From: Acanthosepion pharaonis
Taxonomy: Eukaryota; Mollusca; Cephalopoda; Sepiida; Sepiidae
DNA: 64,000 nucleotides
NCBI GenBank assembly: GCA_903632075.3
Contig: CAHIKZ030001195.1
Location: 114,501 to 178,500, forward strand
Direction: 5' to 3'
The notes under the pieces were generated by a model, which did no database searches, had not been told where the DNA came from, and was given only the letters and a program-made list of their open reading frames with translations. Shown in pieces: positions 45,680-57,659 of the stretch. The stretch's first letter is position 1. The number at the start of each line of letters is the position of its first letter. A program made the position numbers and the translations under genes.

Positions 45680-46320
45680 ATTTACCCCAAGCAAGGAAAC
45701 AAAACCATTAAAACGCATAAAGTTACTGATTTTGAAAGAATATAAGAAAAGAAAAAAAAGAATATAAGAAAAACAATAACTTTATTAAGCAGCGAAAATT
45801 AATAAAAGAAGAGGAAATAAGGAGACAGAAGATAACTATTGACATTGCATCTAAAGTTTTTGAAGATTAAACTTGACTGGAAAGCAAATAGCCGGAAGAG
45901 ATTTTCACAAGCGAGAAATACGAGAAAATAAACTGTTAGCTCTTAAATACATAGAATCTAGGTATCATAGAGGAGAGTTCAATAGAGAACAATTACCAGG
46001 AAAGTATTCATAGAAAAGGCACAGGGAAGCTACATTACGGTGGTTTGAAATGGACTGAAACTGAGATGCCAGTTCAGGTCCAATGACATTGCAGATTCTT
46101 CTTTGAAAATTAACAAGGATCTCTAAATATATAGTAGACCATATGTGGCAGCAATATTCAAAGCATGGACGAATGATAGATTTATATGTAAGATAGATTT
46201 TGGCGAAACATTAACCGTAGAAGACGCAACGGGTAACTCTTCTGGATGTTAGCATAAGCCATGCTGATTGAAAGAAGAAACGGTTCTCTCAAGCGATTAA
46301 AATTTAAAAGTAAATAGTTT
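45680..46320 (-). mobile_element. CR1/Jockey-type LINE 3' fragment
   Basis: Reading leftwards from about 46,200, the minus strand gives YKSIIRPCFEYCCHMWS near 46,145-46,200. NVIGPELASQFQSIS follows near 46,050-46,100, then RNVASLCLFYEYF near 46,010-46,050. A decayed tail block NVNSYLLSPY lies near 45,825-45,855. This is the region after the reverse transcriptase in CR1/Jockey-type elements. The 3' end shares sequence with the fragment at 31,285-31,740. Frame changes are few, so this copy is less decayed than most. Confidence 0.78.
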
Positions 46321-46835
46321 CCTAAATATAGTTTAGAGGCATATATATGTTTTGAATGTGCATATGGCTGTGTGCATCCACGTTATGTGCCCCGTCTTTA
46401 TCTATATGCCTTAGTTATTTTTTTGTTATTGTTTTATTATTTAGCATCATTTATCGTTGGTATCTGATCATGAAACGATAGAAAACGTGAGAAGAGCGTT
46501 CTCATTGTTTTAGCTCTGATCTAGAATCATTGAGTCTTCCTACGTTTCTCTCTCCCTACCCATGACCGTAACTATTTGAATCTTATCCAATTTCTATTCT
46601 GAATCATCTATTTTCGTTTCTAAAATTTTTTCAAATATTTTATTGATATAAATTACAATTATTTTGTTTTCAAGGTATTTTCCTGGTTTTTCTATGACTT
46701 TACACCATCTTCGAGGATATCTTGAAATTTTGCGGATCACTGTGATTTTCTGGAGATATGTTTGGAGAAGATACTAAATATTTTTAAAAATTCCTATCTT
46801 TGCTCTCATCTCCATGATTATTGTGTTATATTTGT

Positions 46836-46930
46836 CACTTGAGGGGTATATTTTCTTATTGCTAAATCATCGGTACATACAAGCAAATGAATCAATGATT
46901 TAGCAGTAAGAAAATACCCGCCCTCAAGTG
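46836..46930. repeat. Fold-back repeat: 35-bp arms, 24-bp loop
   Basis: The arms are 46,836-46,870 and 46,895-46,930. They start CACTTGAGGG and end CCCTCAAGTG, and share CTAAATCAT / ATGATTTAG at the loop side. There are a few mismatches and one small indel. It looks like a miniature fold-back element or MITE. Confidence 0.85.
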
Positions 46931-47376
46931 CATTATAAGAAGGTATTTTATTTACGAATGCGTCATTCAAACGAGTAAATTGCTTACTGTAGCATTGCAT
47001 TGTAGCAATTTTTATAGGTTCCAACAATTTGTAATAAATAATTCTCTTCGAATTTCAACAAACCCAAAGCAGATTTCCCCAGCAGATTTCGTTGAAGGCA
47101 GAATTTAGCCACGTTTTACTTCGTTTTAAAAACTTCTAATAAACCCATTTTCCATCATCAGAGAATATAAAAAAGAAAGAATATTTCTTTGTCTAAAAAA
47201 AGAAAAGATAAGCGGTGACAGGTGTTTGGTCCTCTTAACTTAAAAACTTTTCCAGCGGTTTGTAAACAACAGTTGATTGAACAAATATTAAGAGCTGAGT
47301 AAACTTCAGAGATACTTCTAAATTTTCTGTAACATTATGAAAAAAGATTGAACTTGGAATTTTCATGCTATATGCT
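46931..47376. other. No gene seen
   Basis: AT-rich sequence with no supported feature. Confidence 0.6.
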
Positions 47377-47379
47377 ATA

Positions 47380-47463
<84 letters not shown>

Positions 47464-47495
47464 TGTGTGTGTCTGTGTGTGTGTCTGTGTGTGTG
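47377..47495. repeat. (TA)n(TG)n microsatellite
   Basis: A TA tract of about 54 bases followed by a TG tract with a few TC interruptions. Confidence 0.96.
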
Positions 47496-47619
47496 GTGTA
47501 AATCCATGTATTCTGGCGGAAAGTAAAATGATCAGACATAGAGATCAATATATACCCAGATTTCCAAATAAATGGGGTGTACTAACAATGCTAAGATTAA
47601 TATGCCGTTTATTCTTCTT

Positions 47620-47870
47620 CACAGACCTTATTGTAAAATGCATACAGAGAGTAAATAACATCCAGCAATACATTATTGCACACCTTTTGCACCTATTGAC
47701 ACAATGCAGCAAGAATTGTAGGTGGGCTAATTATACAAGTCAGTCATTGTCCCATAATGTCCCATACATGTTTCATGGAGAACAAATCTGACAACTGTAC
47801 TAACCAAAGAAGTTGCCAAAGATCTTCCAGGGCATGTTAAATAGCACGGGCATCATGCGGGCGTGCTTTA
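47620..47870 (-). mobile_element. Tc1-like transposase C-terminal fragment
   Basis: Reading leftwards, the minus strand gives a LEDLWQLLW block near 47,815-47,845. It continues with QLSDLFSMKHVWDIMGQ near 47,745-47,795 and then PPTILAALCQ near 47,695-47,730, followed by a stop and QKVCNNVLLDVI. This matches the C-terminal PDLSPIEHVWD...PPTTL pattern of Tc1-type transposases. The third catalytic residue is decayed and no other part of the transposase is present. Confidence 0.65.
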
Positions 47871-47872
47871 AA

Positions 47873-47907
47873 AAATGGAAATGGAAATGGAAATGGAAAT
47901 GGAAATG
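47873..47907. repeat. (ATGGAA)n hexamer repeat
   Basis: Five to six perfect ATGGAA units. Confidence 0.95.
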
Positions 47908-49900
47908 TGCTCATTACACAATCTGTTCTGTGATTACCTCTCAAAAGGCTCAAAATTAAAAAAAAAAAGGCTCCATGATTTTTTGCTTCCACTTGCACTG
48001 GATTCTTTCATCATGCTGAATCTTATCGCAACATATTTACTTCATCTAAAGTTAAAAAAAACAACAGATCGTGCACTGATATGAGTGTTACTATGTCACA
48101 AGATGACTTTATGATGATTTTATTTTCTTTCATTGTATATATGAACGCGAAAAGAAGAATATCCTGATATTTTAGAAACATTGGTTATTTGATACCAGTT
48201 TTGTTTTGAAAACAATGAACTGCATAATAACTGATTGATTTGTTTTTTTACAGCTTATAGTTTCGTTTGTGACCGAAACATATTTTGAATTGTAAAAATA
48301 ATTCCTTCTTTTTTGTCGAGTGAATATTGCATTAACAATTTTTTTTAGAATAATAATGATTTTTCCAGATTTCCAGTCGGTCCTACTGTTGAACCCATAG
48401 CTGGTGTTGGGGAAGAGATAGATTCATGTTTTTTCCAAGACGCGTAAGTGAATATAACCATCCTGACTGGAAGTTGAAACGTAGCTCAACGGATTTCTCA
48501 TTCCAAGCCGATATCCATTACACCTCTCGCACATCCACGAAATACATAATAAAATCTTGACAGTGCACAGCTTTATTCATTAAAGAAAGACGTAGTATTA
48601 AAGCGTTTTATGCCAATCCTTGATTGGGTACACACATTCAAAACATTTTTTGAAGGTGTTCATGGTAGCCTTAAAACGAGAGTTGTGATATTTTTAAGGC
48701 CACAATTCGGATTTTTATCCTCGTAGGAGTAAAAAAAAAAAGAAAGAAGAATCACTTAATTCAACGTTTTCGTCTAGTTTCCTCTTCACCTATGTATACG
48801 GAAAGAAACATTGATCGATTTGGAACGCCACATTGTTAGGTGGTTCGAAAACAAAACCAGGCCTAAATTCAGTGTTTTAAAAACGAATGGACTAAGCAAA
48901 TGGATTTGGGATGTGATCGAACATTTTACGCGAATGCCCATCCACCGACCGAGCATTCTAGGTCGATAATGAGGCATAAAAAGTAAAAAGTCACAGAACA
49001 GTGGTTAGAGTACAATTAAATCTTTTTGAAATCTTTCTTGAGTTTCACTGAAAAGAGAGAATAATTTTTGTCTATCGGGAATGCTATAATCTGATTGCTG
49101 AGAAAACTGGAATTTCAAAATGGCGCATTAAAAAATAGCATATTAATTTTGGTGTAGGTGGTATGGATTGTACTTTATAATTGCTTTAAAGAAAATGGCG
49201 ATCCAGCCAGCCTAACTAGGAAGGTGGACATATTGTACTGTATGCTCATTAGAATCCATAATTCAAATTTTCCCAGTGAAGACGATAAGCCTTGACACCA
49301 AAACAGTCAGACCTTTTAAAACGCACATGATAATGGGTTGCTTTATTACGGGAATTCCTCCTCTTCCGATCTACACACATATAGCAATAGCAATCTGATG
49401 TGTGTACATCGAACTTTCCACGAGATTTTACATTTGATTGGTTGTCAATGTTGGTGTATTCTAGTTTTTTTTTTTTTTTTTTTCTTTTTTATCCAAGCTC
49501 TTTACTTCTTTCAAGTTAACTTCACTGCGAACTTTTGGAAATATATCGTCAAAATTATTACCTGACACGTAGTTGATAAATTTTTGTGTAAACCCATGAC
49601 TATAGTAGTTTATTTCCACATCTAGAAATATCCCTGTATCTGTCTTGACTTCTTTGTAAATTTCACTCTTTATCGATATTTTATTTTTCATTGGCGGTAT
49701 ATAAGTCGCAACTTTTATTCAGAATTTTTTTCTTTATAATCAGTTGGCATTTTCTGTGAAAAGAGTGTTTTTTGTACGCATCAATAAAGTCTACTGTTTC
49801 CCAGACCGTTAACACCAACCTTCTGATCCTGTAAAAATCTGAATTTTTTGTTCTCCTGATAAATCTCATAGCCTCGTTATTTATAAATTTGGTAGTAACA
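47908..49900. other. No gene seen, apart from a possible SINE-like repeat
   Basis: AT-rich sequence with short open frames and no motif. The T-run at 49,466-49,490 is long. A SINE-like segment at 48,369-48,540 is listed separately. Confidence 0.55.
48369..48540 (+). repeat. Possible SINE-like repeat, copy 2
   Basis: This shares ordered short blocks with 43,245-43,405, as described there. The two copies differ by several insertions. Confidence 0.3.
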
Positions 49901-49924
49901 CTTCTCGAATTCTCTTATCTACCA

Positions 49925-50395
49925 CCTACTTTTGATGTCACCCTTAAATTCAGGTTGATGTGGGGCTAAGCAAGGAGGATTTTTTTTTAATTTGTCTTTG
50001 GTTAATTTTCTTCCTGTCACCAGATACGTATAATTTTTGAGTTATGATGGGCCCCAAACACTTGGTCTTGTTTTTTTCCTATGTTCCTTAACAGAACCTA
50101 TCAATTGTAATTTATAGCACAATACGTTTACCTTAATTACTTACCACCTCTTGTAATGATATTCTTGAGGGTAAAATTCTGTTAACTCCACCAGCTCCGT
50201 CGGAGTCGTATCTTCAGGTACCAAATAGCCTTACTTGATGCATTCGCAACATGCAAACACGCCCATCTTTTGTCTGTCATTCTTCTTTGGTCGCTTCGTA
50301 TGACGGACATATTTTTCTGCAGCTTTGTTTCCCAGATTAGTGTTTTACCATTATTGGTATTTCATTTCAGTTTCATCTTTTTCCTCTTTCTTTTC
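49925..50395 (-). pseudogene. Unknown coding relic: one coherent frame with scattered stops
   Basis: Reading leftwards from about 50,395, one minus-strand frame runs for about 155 codons with only a handful of stops. It starts near an MLEEKKEEKDE block and reads RPKKNDRQKMGVFACCEC near 50,215-50,270. It continues as GYLVPEDTTPTELVELTEF near 50,160-50,225 and later NPPCLAPHQPEFKGDIKSRW near 49,925-49,985. The composition is that of a real protein rather than AT-rich noise, with acidic, Pro and Trp residues spread through it. I do not recognise the family. It may be a transposon-derived protein or a retrocopy. No domain or function is claimed. Confidence 0.4.
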
Positions 50396-50493
50396 TTCTA
50401 ACATTTTACAATGTTATTTTTTAATGATAAGAGTATGTTTAGCAATATTTAGGTTAATGGATCATCTGGTAAGGACGATTATGATATTTCCTT

Positions 50494-50497
<4 letters not shown>

Positions 50498-50534
<37 letters not shown>
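50498..50534. repeat. (AAT)n microsatellite
   Basis: About twelve AAT units. Confidence 0.96.
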
Positions 50535-50535
<1 letters not shown>

Positions 50536-52026
50536 TTGTTTGAGTGAATAATATTATTATGCAGACCGTTTTAGGTATTTTCGATCAATTAATCAAGGGG
50601 GGGTATTTTCAAAAATTGCAAATAGTTTTCTTTTAAAATTTACTTTTCTTGTTTTTAATTTGAACTCATGTACTTTTTTCTATTCAACATTTTATTATTT
50701 GGCCATTATTCTGTGTCATTCAGCAACTTACTGTGCAATTATTAATACCATTACGTTTTTTCTGATTTACATTGATACAACATGAACGCAACAGATTATT
50801 GAAAATGATTTAGATTATATGAAAGACATTAGTGTTAGCAAATGGGTTTCATTTAAGTTATAAATTGTTTACTGTAAGTTTCTTGCATTAAACATTTTCT
50901 TGTAGTAATAATCCTAGTGACGACGCTAGGATTGTGTTGTTGTTGTTGTTGTTGTTTTTTTAGATTTCTTTGACTTTATCTCTTTTATCAGTTTTATTGT
51001 CGTATCTTTCATAATATTGTCAGTAAAAAAAAAAAAATTCAGCTGATGTCTATTTGACACTCAATAATTTTCTTTAGATATTTATTGGGAATTCTGTTTT
51101 ACGAAGAGGAATTAGTGCGATACAATTTAGTCATCAGATAATCTTTAACCTTTTTAGAGTCAGTTGCCATGGTCTTTTTTTCAGATCATTTTTATGCACG
51201 AAAAATAAACTTCCTTCAAATATATGAGCTAGTTTTGGCACTTGAAAAAAAATAACGCCGAAGTTTTAGAAATCTATAATTAATACTGGATATGTATTTT
51301 AGTTTTTGTAATTAATACTGGGTTTGAAGGTGGGTATTAATGGGTTAAACACCTGACAGAATACAAGTCGTCATACTTTATTTAGTAAATCATTTCAGGA
51401 TAAATCGAAACTATACGTACAAAAATCGATAAGACAAATATTAAAAAACAAAAATAAAAGAAAATATGATGCATTTAAAACAGATGAAAAATTAATAGAG
51501 ATAGATAGAACCCGAATAAAAGAACACACAGAAAACGCAGAATTATTGTAAACACAATATTGATTTCATAAAATAGTATAGAGACGATCATTTTTTTTCA
51601 CAATGTATTACAAATCTTAACCATTAAGGCAACGTACTTATGGAAACTTTGCATGTGTTTGAACAAATACGCAACATGGTTTTCAGGAAAAATTTTGCGA
51701 TATATATTTATTATTGAGTTTAGATGTCATATTGTGTCTTTTATATCAAATAAAAAATATAGTATTAGAATGAATTGATAGATATAATACCTTGCTTCTA
51801 TCATTTATATCGTAAAATAATATATTTTCTCTTTATACACACACGCGCATATATACAAACGCATCATTTCTATCAGGCTGTCAAGACTATCAAGTCCAGA
51901 GGCTATGAAGCGAACAATGTAATTCATTACTATTGCTTTTTTTTTAATCTTAAAAGACAACTTTTGCGTTGGTGTACCAATAATTTCAATAAGCAGTTAA
52001 AACCCATCAATATTCTGGAAGATGTA

Positions 52027-52027
<1 letters not shown>

Positions 52028-52112
<85 letters not shown>
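52028..52112. repeat. (TG)n(AG)n microsatellite
   Basis: A TG tract of about 46 bases passing directly into an AG tract of about 39 bases. Confidence 0.97.
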
Positions 52113-52113
<1 letters not shown>

Positions 52114-53041
52114 ATATCTATGTTAATCTATATTTGGTCTAGGTGTCAAGTTCGTATTCTCCATGACGAATTGGTTTTGCCAAAGTATCACTTTCGATGC
52201 AGATTTTCAAAACACTCACACAAACTAAGTATATTGATGTTATACTTGTATTTCTAAATTTGAGTGCATTCAGTACATTCGTGTATTTATAAAATCTATC
52301 ACTTCTTTGCTTTCTTTTAGTTTTGTTTTCTTTTCCTCTTTTTTTTATTTTTACTACTTCCTTCCCACCTATATCATTATTAGAATTCCATCTCTACATC
52401 TTCACGACTTTTTCAACAAATAAAACGTGTTGAGGAAATATATATTCACATACGCGTGCGCGCAACGTGCTAGATTATTACAATATCACTGCAAATTTCG
52501 ACTCAGTTCCATTCAAAACGATATCTGCAGCGTTCATTCATCTATTTTTCAGTTCGTCTAGTCATTCATTCGTACGTTCGTTCATTCCATTAGCACTATT
52601 TATACTCTCATTTTACTTGCTTTCACTGATACTTTTGGAACTGAAATCAGATAACCATTATATATATTAGTTAATTAATTATCGTATAACTTGTAAGATA
52701 AAATGATATTTAAAGCAACTGACTCTAGCTCAAACCTATATCCATTTATCTATATCTTGAACTAGTCATAGACTTTATTTTGACTTCTTGAGATATTAGT
52801 GTTTTACTTAATACCTTTAACACACAAGAAGTTGCAACATCGTAACTTGTGTGTGATATGTATAATTTAACTATGACACCTGTTGGTATCACATATAATA
52901 TAAAAAGTTTTTTATTCGATATTGAAATATCTGCATCATGGAAATTATATTGAATGAACTTATTGTGTTGCATATCTTCTCTCTCGTGCTGGGAGGTCAA
53001 CGTTGCCAATTTAATACAATGTTGTATTGCTCTCTCATATC

Positions 53042-53042
<1 letters not shown>

Positions 53043-53075
<33 letters not shown>
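53043..53075. repeat. (TC)n microsatellite
   Basis: About sixteen TC units. Confidence 0.95.
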
Positions 53076-53078
<3 letters not shown>

Positions 53079-56000
53079 CTTCTCCCGGGATTTTAAACTT
53101 AACTATTCGACGGTTAAAAAACAATCCATGAAAACCCTTTCTCTGTATCTATCATTCTCACACTCGTTCAGCAAAACAAAATCGGCTTGTTTTGTCTTCC
53201 ATCTGACCCCTAAGGTCAACCTCTGGAAGTCAGAGCTGAGATACACTTCTCCCTAAAAATAACTATTATTTAACAATTGTAATATACATCTAATCATCTA
53301 TACCTAAAACATTATGTAGTTTCATTAAAAGACACTTATTCCTTGATCGGTTACTTCGTAAGAGCAGGTTCTACAATATACAAAATAAATTAACACGTGT
53401 TACAATTCTATCATTTTTTAAATGTTAGCGATCAAAAGTGAACAATAACAAATCAAAATTAGTTATTAATAAAAAGTAACCATTTCAATTAAATTATTTC
53501 TCATACGTAAACAATATAATGATTTCTTTAAAAGAACTTTTGTAAAGAAATGAAGTTTGGATTAAATCAGAAAAAAGTGAAATAGGTCTCTCCAAATAAA
53601 TATATGCAATGCATTTTTGGTCTAAAACACTATCCTTCGTCTCTGTAACTTCTAAAAGGAAGAACAAGCTACAATTCACCACAAAAGTCGCACATTTTTA
53701 TTCTAATTTGCATTTATAAAACAAAAACAAACGTAAGATCAAGACAAAAATATTGATTGGAATGATGTGCAGCATTTAATTTTACAATCGTTTTATTGTA
53801 CTGGATTAGATTTGTGAGTGGCGTTTGAAGGATTTCTGCAGTGCAGTTTGTCAAGTGATTTCTGTTCACCGACTAAACTTCGCCCACTGTTAAGTGGACT
53901 AACTTTCATTCCAATTATATCCTCTTACGGTAAGTGCATGCGCAGTCACATTAGTAAGGTATTTCCTCATAAACATTTGTGCACATGCATAAACAGTATA
54001 ACCCACACGTACACCTATCTATTGTTTTTGCATACATCCCAGCTTTCATTTTTTCCTTTCTAATGAAATTTTTGTCTTGTAAAGTTTTGCATACTTTTTT
54101 TTTTTTTAAATATATCCAAACTAAAAATCTATACCAAACTCTATCATCAAAATGTGACCATAGTGACTTTAATCTTGACATATGAAAAGTTTTACTAAAT
54201 GAAGCAATTCTCTAATGATACTGCCTCTTGTCTTCTGTCATTTTTTTGATGGCACGTCTTCTTATTCTTTCTCTATGCAAAAGCTGCTTATTTTTTCAAC
54301 TGGATAGTTAAAATTAGTAAGCTTTCGAATCTTTACATCAAAGTGAATTTGATGTTTCCAAATGATGTAATTCTAATTCTCTTAGCCGGCATCAATGGTG
54401 TCATCTTTTGGAGACCTGTTTACGTTCACACTTTAGTGTTTCTTTTTCTTCCGCTTTCAAATCACGACCTGTTAAAATGATGGATGTTATTAGAGTTTTA
54501 ACCAAAGTCTTCTACTTTTCTGTTTCTGAGCAATCAAGCTTTTAATTTTTTTCCCGAATAATTGTTTCCATCAATGTTATTTATGTTAAATGTTGCATGA
54601 ATTTGCTTAAGGATGCTTGATTTTATCCAGGTGGTCACACTTCCTCCCATCACCGGCGACGTTATTTTGTAATGTTTTCTTTCAGTTTTCTAATCCATGG
54701 TTATGGTAAGAAAATAGTGAAAATAACATTTGGTGTATGTTTCAGCTTTTGTTTCTAATTATTTTTTTCTAGTGAACTTTAGGAAAACGTTGTTTGTTGT
54801 GAAATGGTGTGAAAAAATGTCACAATCAACGACATTTACACTGGGTTCAAATGACCCTAATGCTCTTCAGAAACTGGTTAAAATAATCGCAACCATTGTA
54901 CGAATTGGCTCATTAAAACAATACCATTCACATATAATTTATACAATCTTTTGCTTCATCTATATGCAACTCAACCTCTACATCATATCACTAGATATAA
55001 ACACTGCACTAAATGATGACATGTACAATACACAGGTACGCGTACTTTTATCGTTCAACTCAGTCATTTTTCTTAATCTTAACACGATGTTTAAGAAATT
55101 AACGACTGTGCCTGTTTGTCGAGTCACAACATTAATTGTAAAATTAATACAAGTATTCATTTTGATTATTTGAAAGTAACTTGTGTCTTCACTCATATTC
55201 CACGTATTTAGTGTAGGCTTCAATTCCGAAGAACAGATAGCTAGTGACCGATACCGTTATTATTGTAAAGTATTATTATTTTATTTTTATAAAGCAGATG
55301 TTGGCTCTTAGAAATCAATGAATCAACGCTGAGAGAGAAAGCTTAAAATGCCGAACGTGTTGATGTTACTTTAACGTAGCACAATGAAGAGCATAAGTTG
55401 TTTAACAGTGATTATCATGTTAATCTCTTATACCATTGTTCGTAAATTTATTCTTTACTAATCAATTTGTAATATTGTTTTCAAACAAATAAGCAACACA
55501 AGACGATTTCAAATTTTCTCGCTTGTGAAAACAGTGAAATCTTCTCATGAAACTTTTTTCAACATTTAAAAATTTCTTTTTCATTATTTTTAATTACTAA
55601 AAAGATTGATCTTCCATGCATTTGTTCATCTTAGGAGGTCTCATTAATTTTCCCGCGATATAGATTTGCAGGAGAAAATTGGCGCGAAACAGTCGGAGTG
55701 ATTTACAGTTAATAGCGTTTATCAATAACTTCTGACTCAGTCATGAAGGACGAGAAGAGCCAAGAATTGAGTTGTTTTCAAAAAACAATATGTAAGGATA
55801 AGAGTTTGATAGTTTCTGATAACGATTCAATCTCAAAGATCTCAAACATTGTATTCGGGAGCATAACGCCACAAACTGTACTGTAACTTCAGTTTTCATA
55901 ACGTGTGGTTTTATCTCGAGGATGGTATAAGACAATGCTCTTCCCACCTCCCAACAATCATTTGATGTCGCTTTATTTGATACATCTAAGTGTTGGTTAC

Positions 56001-56544
56001 ATGTCAGGTTAATTCAATTAGATAATAAAAAAATAAAACAGTTGCAATCAAGCTGACCATTGATATAATAAATAACTAAACTTGTATGCTACTGCAATGT
56101 GAAGTATCTGGCTAAGAAGGTACGTTCAACGTTTACAAAAAGAAGCAGAAAAAAGCACCCAACAGATTAACAAGATTAAATTATTAGAAAATGGAGCAAT
56201 TCAATAATGTGTAGCGTTGTGTCAGAAGCTTGATGTCTATTGCATTAATTGTACTCTCATAAAGATAATTTCCCAGATCTGAGTTGGTGACATGCAAATT
56301 TTCACGGGAAAATTTTGGATACAAATATTTTTACAGGACTCCCACTGAAAAAAAGTGGCTTGCTTTTAAGTCTGAATATAATTTGCCAGTATTTTACCTG
56401 TGAATGTAATTTGCCTGATATATATAATATTAGTGGTCAATATACATACAGGTAGAAATCAATATCCAGGACAGAGTAAGAATATAATATAAAAGGCTCA
56501 AACACTAATTTACCATGGTTATAATTTATTACATTGGAATCGTA

Positions 56545-56583
56545 ATCACGATCAATTCATCAGACCTACCTGATGAATTGGAT

Positions 56584-56589
<6 letters not shown>
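56545..56589. repeat. 19-20-bp inverted repeat next to an (AT)n tract
   Basis: The arms are 56,545-56,563 and 56,570-56,589, with the loop ACCTAC. They pair throughout except for one extra base. The right arm runs directly into a long TA tract. Confidence 0.9.
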
Positions 56590-57031
<442 letters not shown>

Positions 57032-57034
<3 letters not shown>

Positions 57035-57578
57035 TCATTATTGCTTATATGTTGTTTTTTTCTTATTGCTATTCGATTTGGTTCTGCGGTAAATATTTCA
57101 AAAACTTATTTTAGTGAATTGTTCTGTGTTTTAAAATGGCAGTTTTAATGGCTATAATAAAAATTCTGTGCCTCCAGGAAAACATTTGGTATATTAATAG
57201 AAAATATAATTTTTCTTCGATGATTTAAGATATTAAAATATTTCCGTATGTACACCAATTGTAAAAATATTTATTCAAGCATTTAATATATAAAATAAAT
57301 ATAAAAAAATCAACGATACAGTGGTTTTCTGAGAACTACAGAGATGTTAAAACTTTGTCAGATTGAGCTCGTCATATACGAAATCTTTGATGATTTACTC
57401 TTAAAATCTTCATGTTGAAATGTATAGCGCAATAATTCAATTTTGTTTAGCATCGAATAATTTACGAGAGTTCGTATTAATAATATTGATGAAGCTGATA
57501 ATTCCATCTGACCAGTCGAAAATCCAGGGTTTCATCGAGAATAATCAATATTAAACTGACAAGGACTAACCTAAGTAT

Positions 57579-57582
<4 letters not shown>
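57032..57582. other. No gene seen
   Basis: AT-rich sequence between two microsatellite blocks, with no supported feature. Confidence 0.6.

Positions 57583-57639
<57 letters not shown>
57583..57639. repeat. (CTAT)n microsatellite
   Basis: About fourteen CTAT units, ending about 20 bases before the first sequence attributable to the Tx1-like element. Confidence 0.97.
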
Positions 57640-57659
57640 AAAACATCAATAATATAATA

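Larger units (their letters stand above)
50535..56540. other. Long gene-free stretch
   Basis: No motif-bearing frame was found on either strand over 6 kb. The frame at 54,730-55,173 (+) is 147 codons, with a predicted membrane-like middle, but it resembles no known family and is AT-driven. Microsatellites at 52,028-52,112 and 53,043-53,075 are listed separately. An intron or intergenic region is likely. Confidence 0.55.

Noticed and set aside
54730..55173. A 147-codon plus-strand frame with membrane-like stretches
   Set aside because: It is AT-driven and hydrophobic by composition, has no motif, and no splice or promoter context could be supported.
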